64,000 nt of DNA from Cryptomeria japonica. Lineage: Eukaryota > Streptophyta > Pinopsida > Cupressales > Cupressaceae. The stretch is taken from the NCBI RefSeq assembly GCF_030272615.1, contig NC_081414.1, positions 816,768,396 through 816,832,395 on the forward strand. The letters are read 5' to 3'. The notes beneath the pieces were generated by a model. The model ran no database searches. It saw nothing but the letters and a program-made list of their open reading frames with translations, and was not told the origin of the DNA. Position 1 is the first letter of the stretch, and the number at the start of each line of letters is the position of its first letter. A program made the position numbers and the translations under genes. Of this stretch, positions 22,210 to 34,338 are shown one piece after another.

Positions 22210-22554
22210 TCCTCATGATGGACTTGGTCTCCTTCCTACACCTAACATTCCTACTATGTATGGTGTAGTTCCACATCCTTGCTCTTATAAAGAGAAAATG
22301 GCTGCCTCTCCTCTTTTCCAACCTAAAAGACCTCAACCCAAACCTCCAACTACCAAAGATGAGAATACGTCTCCTCCAACAAATATTCCTCCTTTCATAA
22401 ATATTCCTCCTCTTTCTCAATCTTCCGCCAAGACTCGATGGAATCCTTGTGCGCGAGACCAATGATGAATGCATCCTGTTCAAGCTTGTGAATTTTTTCC
22501 TCCAAATATTCAATCTCCCAAAACACCAACAATTGATATGATTCCCTTTTCTCC
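22210..22554 (+). pseudogene. B3 gag fragment
   Basis: The frame beginning at the A/B junction reads PHDGLGLLPTPNIPTMYG and SPLFQPKRPQPKPPTTKDEN, matching the C-terminal third of the B1 ORF (DGLGLLPKPNIPPLYG, PKRPQPKHPSDKDEN). It has a stop near 22463 and is cut at 22554 by solo LTR D. Its 5' part would lie left of element A, outside the window. The remaining ~0.7 kb of the gag tail and 3' region is missing between 22554 and 24195, so a deletion came with or before the LTR insertion. Confidence 0.8.
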
Positions 22555-24194
22555 TGATGGGATGGGGTTAGGGATAGACTAGCCTAGTCTATGCTCTTGG
22601 ATCCTTTCCTTAGATTACCTGGTGTTCTCTACACACCCTAGGGTCTCTAGGACTTCCCTTTCCTTGAGGAATCCCCTAACCTTTCCCAATCCACCCACCA
22701 ATGAGTTGCAATTCTTCTCCTAAGGTCTCACCTACTCATGAGACTCAAAACCCCAAGGTGTGAAACAAGCTTAGCCCTTATTAGCCATAGTAAGGTTACT
22801 ATGGCTAATAAGGGCTAAGCTTGTTTCACACCTTCCAAGGTCTTAACAAGGTTGTATCTAGTCTATTTCATGGTCTTTCCACCCATTCATGTTCCCCCAA
22901 GAGGTTTCAATATTCTAACCCCTTACCGATTTCACAAATTTGAGTTTTTGCCTTCAAATAGGGCTACAAGGATTAGGACCAATTAGGCCTTCTAACCGGT
23001 CTTCTAGGGCTCCCTCTCACAAATGGTTCTCAAACAACCCAAACTCCCAAAATGAACTGCCATTAATTTGGAAAGGACTCATGGATTTTCTAGGTTTTAG
23101 GCCTCCGAGTGTCCATACACTGTCCTAGGTGGATTTTAAGGTTTTCAAGGGTCTTTGTGAGGGTTTTTAGGGTCTGCCTGGGTCACAGTGAGTGTTTTGA
23201 GTTTTAGCCACCTTGTTTGGATTTGTGGAGGCTCCTCCTTCACACCAAAGATGATTCACTCACTCCTCTGCACTTCCTCCAAAGGATGCACTCTCCACTA
23301 ACCAACCTTGCTCTCCAAGACCTCTGCAATTTGACCTCTCCTAACCGGGCACTGTCCAGTCTCGCCTTGGAGTGGGTCACTGCTTGGCCTCCTTGAATTT
23401 CCAAGGGCCCTTATTGCATGGGACTATAGTATAGGGTCTTCATTTCCATTCCCCATGGTTTCATGGTGTTTCCACAATGGGGAATGGAGTGAAGACTTCA
23501 TTTTCTCAAACCAGTCCAAAATTGGACAGTGAGACTGCAACTTACAAATTATTTACAAACACACTCAACCGGTAAACAAAAAGATAATATAATCACTCAC
23601 AATGAAGAAATATTCACCATATAAGACATTTCACATAGTTTTTCATGTAGTTCAATCCATTTACTTTCCTGGTAACTTCATTCAATCTAACTGGTAACCA
23701 ACAAACAGTCACAATCAAACTCTTCTTGCTTGGGCCGTACAATCTCTGACATCCAACCCATGCATTTATGTTTTGAAAATAATTATACCAACTTTTCCTT
23801 GGTCCATGTGCCCATATTAGGGTTCTCCATGCCAAACTAAGGATTTTGGCCTCCTGGTGGAAAAGTTGCTTGACAACTTTTAAAAGTTGTCATGCAACTT
23901 TTACAACTTTTGAGCAACTTTCCCAATGTTGCTCTCCATGACTCCTAGACCCACAATGGGCCAACCTAAGGACACCACCATGCTATGAAGGACCCCTAAA
24001 CACCACAAAGACACACATACCCTTCATTTTCAAGAAAATCTCAATCTTGATTTATGACCCCTAAGATCTACTCTAGGACCCTAACTAGGACCTATGAGCA
24101 CTTGGCTCATTATTTTATTTACAATGGCTTCATGAAAAGCATAATACCAACAAAACAAGAAGGAGGGAGAGCTTGGAAGGGTGCTCCTACACCA
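22555..24194 (-). mobile_element. Solo LTR D, related to element A
   Basis: On the - strand it starts TGGTGTAGGAGCACCC like the A LTR and ends ...CCCATCA. Partial matches are seen in the middle (CCTTGTAGCCC, GTGAAATCGGTAAG on the - strand). No internal coding region is present, so it is a solo LTR left by LTR-LTR recombination (inference). Flanks TCTCC and TCTCT are a possible target duplication. Two strong palindromes lie inside: 22755-22834 and TGACAACTTTTAAAAGTTGTCA split at 23871-23892. Confidence 0.75.
22755..22834. repeat. Perfect 39-bp inverted repeat with 2-bp spacer
   Basis: Left arm 22755-22793 and right arm 22796-22834 are exact reverse complements (39 of 39) around GG. A smaller perfect palindrome, ATAGACTAG-C-CTAGTCTAT, lies at 22574-22592. 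Confidence 0.95.
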
Positions 24195-24369
24195 TCTCTC
24201 TCTTGATCTTCCCTTTTACTTTGTCAATTGATGTCGTAAGATCCTTAGTCCACTGGGGGCTTGGCGTATCTTGCCTCCTTGACATGGTGAAAGTATTTCA
24301 ATCTTGTTTCCTTGTACTTTACCGGAAGTATTGGCATACGCTTATACTCTCACTCAAGTGGGGGCTAAA
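24195..24369 (+). other. B3 3' end and polypurine tract
   Basis: This matches the B1 3' region in reverse complement (the GATCTTCCCTTTTACTTTG to CTTTACCGGAAGTAT stretch). It ends in AAGTGGGGGCTAAA right before the LTR at 24370. Confidence 0.85.
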
Positions 24370-25582
24370 TGTAGCATCATAAAATTATGACCTAGCAATT
24401 TTCAACCACATTTGGGTCTTCACATTGGCAAAATGAATCCCTAAGCTTGATTGGAGACCCGAGACTTGCTCAATCCCTGAAAACTACACTTTCTCACATC
24501 CCGCACTACCTAAACCCTACTTTCTATCCTAGATAAGGGAAAGATAGGGGTGTGGGGCCCCTATCCCCCCTGGGACAGGGGCATGGTGCCTTTTTCCTCC
24601 TAGGATAGGGGCATGGGACCCTTGTCTTTGCCCTATTTTGGGGCCCGAACATTCAAACTTTGCATTGGGCTTTACATTTTGGAAGTGAGAAAAGTTTCCC
24701 TATGTGGGGCTATGATGAAAAATCAGTCAATTAACCCTAATTGATGAATACATAAGATGCTTTTACCCTCCCATTTGCACAAGTAAGAATTCAATTGATC
24801 GAGCATCCAAGCATTCAAGCATTGAGCATTCTCAAGTCTCCTTTCAAGGCTAGGTGTTGCATTCAAGTTAAGGATTCAACCATTAAAGAGCATATATCTT
24901 TCATCATTCAATTCCACAAAAGCAACTCTATCCATATTTCAATAGCATCCTCCTTTGAGGTGAATTATATTTCAGTCTTTCATTTACATTTAGTTGCAAG
25001 TACTTTTCATCATTTGGTTAATTCCAAAACTGGGGTTTGACCTAAAGGAAAACCCCCAATCCCAACCCCTTTTCCTCTCTTTTCTATGTGTAGGTTGTAG
25101 GTGAGCAGTCATGTTTACAGATTTGGACTCCATTCTCAGAGGCGGAAAAACCCTTTTTGACACGCAGATTTTTCAGAGGACCGTTTGCACTTTCAACACG
25201 GTCCAGACAATTTTTGCTCAAATTTGCAGGGGAGCTTCATCTCAACATTTTGCTACCAATCCCAGGTGCACAACTTTATCCAACATTCCTATCTCAAGTT
25301 ATAGTCATTTATTTATCTTTTTTACACTTAGTCTTAAATTGCATAATTCAACCTTTTACATTCTAAAAGAGGGGTTACTTTTCCCTTCCTAATCCATTGT
25401 CAATTCACTTAGAATTCAATCTCTTCCTATTGAGATTGGATTTGGTGAATTCTCCCCCCTCTTTTAATGTAATGTGCATGAAAAAGTTAAGGAGAATCCT
25501 TTGTGAAACGTTCAATCCTTCTCTTGAGGAGAGAAAATCTTTCCTCTTGATTTCTTCATCACCCTCTTTCACAACCATTACA
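24370..25582 (+). repeat. B-family LTR shared by B3 and B2
   Basis: It begins TGTAGCATCATAAAATT, ends ATTACA and is homologous to the B1 LTRs (1213 bp against 1251). A polypurine tract and 3' end lie on its left and a primer site and leader on its right. It therefore serves as 3' LTR of one copy and 5' LTR of the next. A GC-rich degenerate version of the U3 repeats is at 24540-24620. Confidence 0.87.
25178..25204 (+). other. B-family stem-loop in LTR
   Basis: GGACCGT (25178-25184) and ACGGTCC (25198-25204) form a perfect 7-bp stem with a 13-base loop, at the place equivalent to 14247-14276 of B1. Confidence 0.65.
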
Positions 25583-26731
25583 TTTTGGTGAACTCGACGT
25601 CTTACATGCTTGACAATACAAATCATTGCATATTTTTCATTTGTAAGTTTAATTTTAGTGCAAATTTACAAAACTTAGTGGTTAATTCAATCAAAACCCT
25701 AGTTTTCAAAAAAATGGAATTGAACTTGTGTCTTGTAGAAATTGCTATCTATTGTTTTAGATCTGAAAATTTCTTTTCTTGATAAATTCAATTTCATCAT
25801 TGTCTTGTTCAATTTGCAAATTCAAATTTACAAAATTAAGTGGTTAGTTGTCAAAATCCTAATTTGCAAAAATAAATTTGAACTTGTGCAAAAATTGAAT
25901 TCACATTTAGTTTTCAGATTTAAGACTATTTTCATATTTGTCTTCTTGTCTAAAATTCAAATTTTCAATTTCCCTCCCTTTTTTCAAAATTAAAATTTTA
26001 AAATTAAGTGATTAGGTCCTAAAACCCTAATTTTTAAAATTAATTGGATTTTGTGCAAATTTCAATCAATTTCAGTTTTCTAAACATTCTTCAAGGTGGC
26101 CCTATCCATTAGGTTTGACCTTTTTCAAATTTGCAATTCAATTTCTTGTCTTTTTCAAAACCCTAATAGGGTCTTATTTTCACATTCAAACCTTAATTTC
26201 ACCTATCTAAATTTCATAAAATCAACCATTTTTTTTGGGGTTAGCTTTAAAATCTTCGTAACTTTCATCCCTAAAAATTTCTGAAAAAGTTGGGAGGACC
26301 ATGTGCACTTTCAACACGATCCCTAGCTTTTTTCCCGAAATTTCGGGAGACTAACATTATGACTGTATTTAATTGCTTAAATCCAAAAAGTTGGCCGATT
26401 TTCTCGAATTTTTCTCTCTCTAAAATAAAAAATATTTCCCAATTTCAATATCACAACTTTCAAGGAAAATTTTAAAATTAATTGGTTAATTATAATCTAC
26501 CCTAATTTTTAAAAAATCAAATTTTGACAAATTTAATTTTGAAATTAAGTGGTACTGGCCCTAATTTTAAATCTCAATTTCTTAAATTATTTTGGAAATT
26601 ATGTCATTCCTCCTTTTAAGAAATTTCAAATTGTGTAATCATAACCCTTGAATTTTGCATTATTCAATTCTGCGAACTTTGTTCCCAAAATTCAAAATTC
26701 AAATTTAAAATATAAACTTTCCATCTAGTGC
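25583..26731 (+). other. B2 primer site and leader
   Basis: TTTTGGTGAACTCGACGT follows the LTR end, as in B1. The leader is A/T-rich. One stem-loop (26296-26322, seven of nine pairs) and a perfect CCCGAAATTTCGGG (26334-26347) match the B1 leader blocks. No gene is seen. Confidence 0.75.
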
Positions 26732-29018
26732 ATGAGTTCTATCACTGTTAGTCCTACCTACATTATCCCCATTAGATGAAGCATTAGAATTAAGGCTTCC
26801 GAAGGTTTAATTACCGAGGAGATGGAGCCTTTGGGTGACTTTTTCAATGAGGATAATGTTAATTCATCCCATCCTAATAACATCCCTATTTACCGAATTG
26901 ATGATTCCAATGATGAAGAAGAAGCTTTGACTATAGTATCTATAGATCAACTTTCAAAATTGGATAATCAATTTGACAACTTTCAACAATGGATGTCCCA
27001 AGAATACCCTAATAGTGAAGCTGTTCCATTAATTGAAGGCCTAAAGCACATGATTCAAAGTGATAAGAATGGAATTGATATTGTGTGGCATTGCTCATAT
27101 TGTTGATTCTAATGTCATGCCTATAAAGAGTTGTACCGAGAACTTAGGTTATTCACAACCTTCTACACAAATCAATCATTCTATTCCTTTGACCACTATG
27201 ATGGATACTATTCCTACTTTGACTTAAAAAATTATGGCTACATCAACTCAACATGTCATACCTACAACCATTAGTCATGGGGGAAATCTCTCTTCCACAA
27301 TAAGCCCTTCATCCTTACCCATTCCTTCAATAAGTATTCCCCTTGTCTCTCACCCAATTCACGTGAGGCAAGGGGGAAATTCATCCAATCATTCTATTCC
27401 TCCTTTTAGTGTCCCATTTCCTACTCAATCATCTCCTATGCCTACTTACCATAGTGTTCCTCCAACTTATTATCAATCAATTCCTTCTTTCAACAACATC
27501 ACACCACCTTCTCAATCAAACATGTCTAACATGAATTCTTCAACTGAAGTGACCATTAATAATCTTGCTCAAACTGTGTCATCATTGCAACAACAAATTG
27601 CTTCTATGAGTCAATCCAAGTTTAGTGTGCCCACGTTCGATGTTGCGAGCCCACTTCCTCTTGATATTGTTAGAGTCATCCCTCCTAAACATGTTGAAGT
27701 CCCTCAATTGGAACTCTATAATGGAAAAGATGATCCTTTAACACATGTCAAGACATTCCAAATTTTGTGTACTGACTTTTCTTATGATCAAAGATTGCTT
27801 GCAAAATTGTTTACTAGAACATTAAGAGATAAGGCTTTACATTGGTATTTCTCTTTGCCTTCCTATTCTATTACTTCTTTTCAACAATTATAAAATGCTT
27901 TTATTCAACAATTTCAAAATAACATAGGTCCTAAAATCACTTTGACTGATATAATGCATTGTAAACAAGGTGTTAAAGAAAAAAGTGACTGATTTCATTG
28001 GTAGATATAAGCATTTGTGATCTCAAATTTATTTTCAAGTGCCTAATAATGATATTCAAAGAATTTTCATTTCTAATTTGCAAAAAGATATGAGAGACAA
28101 ACTTCTCCTTTTTGAATTTACTTACTTTCCACAGTTGTGTGCAACACTTCACAATTATCAACTGACTGTGAGTCAACTAGAGCAATCCACTCCTATGGCT
28201 CTGAGTGATAAGGGTGATAGTACTCAACAACTGTTTGTGAAGTTCAAACCAAGAAAAGGATTCATCAAATTAAATGACAATACCAACCTATACCTCCTCC
28301 TCATGATGGACTTGGTCTCATTCCTACACCTAACATTCATCCTTTATATGGTGCAGTTCCACCTCCTTGCTCTTATAGACAGAAAAAACTTGCCTCTCCT
28401 CTTGTCCAACCTAAAAGACCTCAACCTAAACCTCCAACTACCAAAGATGAGAATATTTCTCCTTGAACGAATATTCCTCCTTTCATAAATATTCCTCCTA
28501 CTTCTCAATCTTCCGCAAAGACTTGACGAAATCATTGCGCGAGAGATTGCTGATGAAAGCGTTGTGCTCGAGCTCATGAAGTTGTTCCTCCAAATATTAA
28601 ATCTCCCAAAACACCAACAATTGATATGATTCCATTTTCTCCTAAGAAAGATGTTGAACCTACATTTCCAAATCATAAGTTGAAAAAAACATGTGATGGT
28701 TTTACTACCATTCGTGTTCGCACTCCTCTTTCTATAAATCTCGATGAAGAAATAGGTGAAAATGTTATTCATGATGGAAATACAACTCCTAATGCTTCTA
28801 ATAGTGACTATGAATATGTTGATGTGGACAAACATTTATTTGTAGAGTTTTCAAAAGCTTTAATCCTAGCTCCTAGAAACAAACAAAGCAGCTTAGCACA
28901 TGAGCATAGTTCTTGTTTAGATCTTGTGATAGCTCTATCTGTTGTGCTCGATGTTGCTCCTATGGTATGTTTCTTGCCTTCCCGAAATAGTGATAAGCAA
29001 GATCGGGGAGGTGGATGA
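26732..29018 (+). pseudogene. B2 gag, broken and internally deleted
   Basis: ATG at 26732 opens the same N-terminus as B1. The gag core is recognisable at about 27640-28190 (LYNGKDDPLTHVKTF, FTRTLRDKALHWY, DIQRIFISNLQKDMRDKL). Stops occur near 26776, 27100 and 27226, and frame breaks near 27100, 27890 and 27985. After GFIKLNDN (about 28280) the sequence jumps to the DGLGL-type Pro-rich part, so the zinc finger and protease-like region (roughly 400 codons in B1) are deleted. The tail (NSDYEYVDVDKHL, ALILAPRNKQ, VCFLPSRNSDKQDRG) is conserved with B1 to its end, which suggests it matters for the family. Confidence 0.85.
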
Positions 29019-29404
29019 TGTTTGATACTAGCTACATTAGCACCGTAGATCCTCTACCTCTCTCTTTTCTTGCTCTTTTGTGATTATTTTTCTATGTGTC
29101 TCCCTTTTCTTCTACGATCCCTAGTGATGTCTACTTTAGGATGATGCAATGCATTGAGATCTCTTTTGGTCTTTGTCATGTTGACTCAAAAGATATCTTA
29201 TATTCCCTTTCTTCCAAGGTGGTTTCCTTCCTTTGGGGAATGATGATTATTCTATGTACATATATACATATTATATACATGAGTTATCATACAACATACT
29301 ATCCCTGAGGAAAGAAAAACTACCTTATCTTTTGTGTTTTGTGTTCATTATCCTTGGGTTTATTCTTTGATTTGGTGGATAAATCCTTGCAATAGTGTGC
29401 TCTC
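29019..29404 (+). other. B2 3' region, cut by element C
   Basis: This is homologous to 8880-9261 of B1 read in reverse (TCCTTGCAATAGTGTGCTC at the end). It stops abruptly at 29404, where the C LTR begins. No gene is seen. Confidence 0.7.
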
Positions 29405-30069
29405 TGTAGTACCCCTCCCTCTTTTGGCTTGTCAGACTTTGTGATTTGTGCTCTGTGTGGTTTGAACCTGATTTTGGTATTGGTCATTTTTGGTTTCGGA
29501 GTGTGAGGCTTGTTTATGTTTCTTGGATTTCTATATGACTATGATGTTAGATGTTATGTGTTGGGTCAAAATAGTGATTTTATGTGATGTATCTTCATTT
29601 GGTATGTGTGTTTGATGATTATAGATGTATGTATGCCTTGATCTTGTGTTTCTTATTATCTCTGATGTGTTTATGTGGTTGTGATCATTATTTGAATGGC
29701 ATTGTCTTCGATGGAAACATATGATGTAATTTATGATGTGATTATTATATGTATTCATACATGATATTTCATTAGTTTATTTATGAGTTTCTTTATATTT
29801 ATTGATGTACATTGCTTCCATGTTTGATATAGTTGGGTGAGGGGGAAAAGTGCCGCACTGATCTCTACAGGCAAGCTACATCGCTTCCATTCCCTACTCA
29901 TGGTATGATATTAAGTGGTTCATATATATATGTATGTATGTATGCTCGATAGTTTGTTTATGCAGTTGTATGTATCGAGCATCGACTCCACCTAAGTTTT
30001 TAGCTTTGAGCGTGCTCTCCAACCCAATGGTAAAGTGGACAAGGAGATATCAGTTAGACCCCGTTAGGA
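29405..30069 (+). repeat. Element C 5' LTR, part 1
   Basis: It aligns with 62149-62817 through landmarks such as TTGTCAGACTTTGTGATTTG and CCAACCCAATGGTAAAGTGG. It stops at TTAGGAACC, where X begins; the unbroken right LTR continues there with CTAGTTTCTTG. Confidence 0.85.
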
Positions 30070-31114
30070 ACCATTGAGGACCGTTTTGACACACCCACCA
30101 ATAGTCAGGTAGCCAATATGAACACTCACCACCTCTCTTGAAAAGCAATGAATTTTGGAAAAATCACTACCCCACGGTTTCTATAGTTGGGTCACGATGG
30201 TGATGGGAAGCCCAATGGTTGATGTGGTTGTACCTGTAAAGGGGCCTACTAGTTGAAACTAAATCTCGCTAGTCATGAATGGTTGAACTTCCTTTTTTTT
30301 GTATTTTATGATTTAAGGTTCTCTGGAAAATAAACTGCGAAGAGTAAAGGGGACAAGAAAATAATAATAAAACCAATACAATAAAAACTTAATGTACTAC
30401 TCAGTTAATTCCCTGCAATCCAAAAAATTATCAAATATTATCCAAGTTAGTATTCAACAACGAACCTCTAGAAAACCCACAGAATCATCAATTTCATAGA
30501 CTTATGGAAATAAAATCATTAACAATATGGCCTATCATAGTAATTCTCATACACCACTGACATGCACAATATGATTCATAAAGTGATAAACAAAAAGATC
30601 AAACCATGTTGATAACTCCAAATAATAGACATTACCAGATTACACAAAACAATTTGGTAGAATATAGATGTAGATTAGGCAATCTACAAGCTGCTTCGTA
30701 TATTAATCTCAATGAATGTATAACAAAATAACTCAAATTCTTAACAATTTGCAAAATATTCTAAAAGCTCTAAGTGGGCCACAAATCATCAATTTGGGGA
30801 CCCTTACAAATGAATCTAACTTCTCAATTTATAGAAGTTTTCTGCCCTATTATCTAGGAAATAAATCTAGCCTAAATTAAGAACTAAAACTAAGAGTCAC
30901 AATTAACTTGCAATTTTTTGCATTGATACTCCAATTAACTACTACGAAATGGGGGCTGCATGAGCACTATGAAGACCATGCTGGATGAGCCATGTTTTTG
31001 TAGTCATGCAGAATTTTGCTCAAAATTAGAACCTAAGTTGGAGCTGCAGCTTGAAAATACAAAATTGGGGTCATGCAAAAACCTTGTTATTTTTAGTAAA
31101 TGTATGTTCATCCT
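30070..31114 (-). other. X 3' region, no gene seen
   Basis: This holds about 1 kb downstream of the X ORF stop. It includes an 8-T run near 30293 (A-rich on the element strand) that could be an old poly(A) site. I find no match to other parts of the window. Confidence 0.4.
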
Positions 31115-32885
31115 TCACTTTTTAATAAAAGCTCTATAATTATCCACTATGCATGCGACTGCTTGGACAAGAGGATCAACTACATGTTTGATGTTGGATA
31201 TCATTAGCATATGATGAACCAGTATGTTGATATGATGATAATGTATGTTGTCATTGATGTCAATAAGTTCAAATGAACTGGTATGAAGAGGTATGAGGAG
31301 ATGAAGTGAACCGGTGTTAGGGTTTCACTTAGTGTGACTACCGGTTGGTAGTCTCAACTCTATGGTTATCGGTTTGGTGATCCATCTTGTGAAATGCAAC
31401 CGATTATACTCTGTGATGAGTTAGCTAAGAGATGTGAATAAGAACGAGGTGCCACGTCAGCTTTGTGCACGTGAAGGATTTCCTTTAGGATCTTGCATGA
31501 GAATATCAACCGCGTTTGAAGTCTACCTCAGGAATGATCATTCTTCTTAGTGGTATGAGAAGAGAGCATGATGGGTTACTGAATCCCATGTATGGTGAAG
31601 AATGAACGATGCAGATTGTCTTGTGATCTATTTTGAAATTGTAATACTCTATGCAATGTGTTTGGATAGTCAGGATTGGACCGCCTATGTTGTAAACCTA
31701 AGATGCTTAGGGTTTAGTGTTTATGCTACCAACCTAAATATTGTCTATAAAGTCAATGATGTTTGTCATTGTAAATTTGTTGGAAAATGTTGTGTGTGTG
31801 TATCCAAGTGATGAGATACTTGCCAGACCAATGAGTGGAAAACTACAGAGTGTGATTGCAGAGTAGAAGAAATGAAAAGGATCTGCCTTGGCATGTAGTG
31901 ATGTTATCAGATCACAAGTTTTACCTGTTGTCTTCTAACCATTTAAATAGTTGGAAAATCCCTTTACCGGATAACTTCAACAGGCTTATTGTAAAACCTG
32001 TAACCAGGTAACTGAAGATCATTGAGTTCTTCAAATCCTCTAGTGAGGTAACCTCTAATAGGGTTTCAACCTTTAATAGGGTATATAGCCATCCCTTAAC
32101 TAAGTGATCTCTAACAGGATTAGTTCCTAGCAGAACCTTATTGTAAAGTCTTTAACTAGACTACGCTCCTAACAGGGTGAGCTTCAAAAGAGTTCAAAAA
32201 CAAGCTTGTGGGTATTCATGCCCACCGTGGTTTTTCCCATTTGGGTTTCCATGTGAAAAATCTGTGTTATGTGTTGTGCATTTTTTATGTGATGTTTATG
32301 AATTATTTGGTTGAAATATTATGCATGAAGAGTTAATAGGTTATGGTATTACTAGTATACCACATGCATATGTTTATGGGTGAAGTTGATATCAGGTATT
32401 GATTGTATTTGAAGTGTTCAGACTTATCAATTTATGGTGTTTGGTGTCTTATTGTATTTAATTGGTATTGCCATGGTTAAATTCAGTAATGGTGACAACT
32501 AGTTGGTATTTCTTTAGCTAGATAAGTTGTTGGGAGAATTTTTGCTTGTACTGATTGACCCCCCCTCTTAGTACTGGTTGGGGTATCTGTTGTTCATCAT
32601 TATTCATCATTTAATTCTAAATTTATACTTCTTCAAAACTTCATCTGCATGCTTCTTTCCTTTCTCTAGCTCCCCTATTGTCTCTGCCACATCTTGACAC
32701 TAAGTGATCAAGTATGTGTACATGTCCATGAGGGCGACATCAAATTGGACCGAAGGCCCTAAGTGTTGAGCCTTGTATGCATCCCACTGATTCAAAACTT
32801 GTTGTTGCTCCATTATTCTAGTACTAGTTAATCCTAAACTGAAGGCTCCAAGCATACGTTTTACATAATTCTCATATGACAAAAT
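31115..32885 (-). pseudogene. X ORF, 3' end (split by solo LTR)
   Basis: Two pieces belong to the ORF: 32885-32610 and 31191-31115. The first reads SYENYVKRMLGAFSLGLTST and, after one stop near 32700, VAETIGELEKGKKHADEVLK. With the solo LTR and one copy of TTTGA/TTTAA removed, it continues in the same frame as HVVDPLVQAVACIVDNYRAF to a TGA at 31115. The join with the upstream piece across Copia2 is also in frame (LLREF to LSYENYV). It looks like a helical C-terminus; function unknown. Confidence 0.7.
31192..32609 (+). mobile_element. Solo copia-type LTR inside the X ORF
   Basis: It begins TGTTGGATATCATTAGC, ends TTATTCATCA and is flanked by TTTGA and TTTAA. Its layout (late C run before the end, ACCGGT-rich phrases, repeated CCTCTAACAGGG-like blocks, GTGGTTTTTCCCATTTGGG) resembles the Copia1 LTR but the sequence is different. 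No internal region is present. Confidence 0.82.
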
Positions 32886-33961
32886 TATTAGGACCCAGAG
32901 GCAACTAAGAGGGGGGGGGGGGGGTGAATCAGTTGTCTATTAATTTCAACCCAAATATAACTTAATCAAACTTGATACTTAATACCAGTAAACCAAAGTT
33001 AATATCGGTTAATAGATTAACAATTAATATCAATACCAGTGAAACTTAATGCATGAAACATAAATAGAAACAACATCCACAACATATAACACAAAGATTT
33101 GTACGTGGAAACCTCGTAAGGGGAAAAACCAAGGTGGGAAAGCTTACCCACAATCAGATGATACTACTGTAGATAGTATGTGTGTACAAATGGGGTCTGC
33201 ACATGCAGAGAGGCCAACCACCTAGAGCTCACTGCTCAATCACAAAATAGGAGTCACACTGACTACAATTGGATGATTAAATCCAATGATAATGTATTGC
33301 TCAAAGTAGCATCTCCAATGATCGATTAAGTATCGGTTGAGCTTTGATAATCACCTTCCCTATGGTCTGCTCATATGATCTTCTATATTTGCACATACCA
33401 TGTTAGAATACCATAACCATATACCTTCTACCTATTACCTCACTTACATCATCTCACAAATGAGATCTTACATATATACCTAAACCTAAGACCAAAAGTG
33501 TAGGTCGGCTAATTAAGAATATTACAATAAAATCAATTACAACAAGTCAAGATGTCGGATCAATACAATTACAATAATATCCAATTCATTAAATCATCTC
33601 CATAACATGTCATGCTGATCTGGATTAGATAATGCATGCCGGTCCATAACCTAGACCAATTTGTCAATAACAACAAATATGTCATCCCGATTAGACCAAT
33701 AACCAAAATACCAAAACCAAGTGTCCAAACCATGTCTTCAACATAACCAAGTAATCTCTAGATGATAACAAGTCATCCTTAGTGTCGGTGAACAATATAA
33801 CCTATCGGTGAACCAAATACCGGTGACTGTGCATAAGTCATTGAACTTGCTAGTGAACATAATGTGCCAGTTCAATATAATCAAAGATCTTCAGAAGGAT
33901 AAGTGTTGAAAAGTGTTGACATCGATGACAAAACCAATGCAAAACATCCTTAATACCAACA
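32886..33961 (-). repeat. Copia2 3' LTR
   Basis: It pairs with 38586-39660. On the + strand its first bases are TATTAGG, where the partner has TGTTAGG, a decayed terminal dinucleotide. A G run of about 15 lies near 32911. The polypurine tract (CTAAAGGGGGAGAT on the - strand) adjoins at 33962-33977. Confidence 0.9.
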
Positions 33962-34338
33962 ATCTCCCCCTTTAGCATTGATGGCAACACAAAGATGGAA
34001 AAACATCTAAATGCCAAAAACCAAAAACCAACAATCTCCAGAATAGATCAATACCATAAATAAAAATACTAATGCAGAGAGTATATATCTCTCCCCTAAT
34101 GAATAATCTCTCCCCAAATGATAATGTTTGTTTTTCCATAGATATCTCTCCCCCTTTGACATAAAATGCCAAAGCAATACAAATACCAGATACAACCAGT
34201 TCATAGAACCAATTATAAATACCAATTGTTATAACCAACTTCTCCAACTACTCCCCCTGAGAAGTATCTCTCCTCCATCAAAGCCGAGAAAAAAGTTTCT
34301 CTGTAAATTTTGTTGGTTTGATGCCAATCATCAGCTGT

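Noticed and set aside
32700-32882. Independent small gene next to Copia2
   Set aside because: It is the continuation of the X ORF across the Copia2 insertion, in the same frame.
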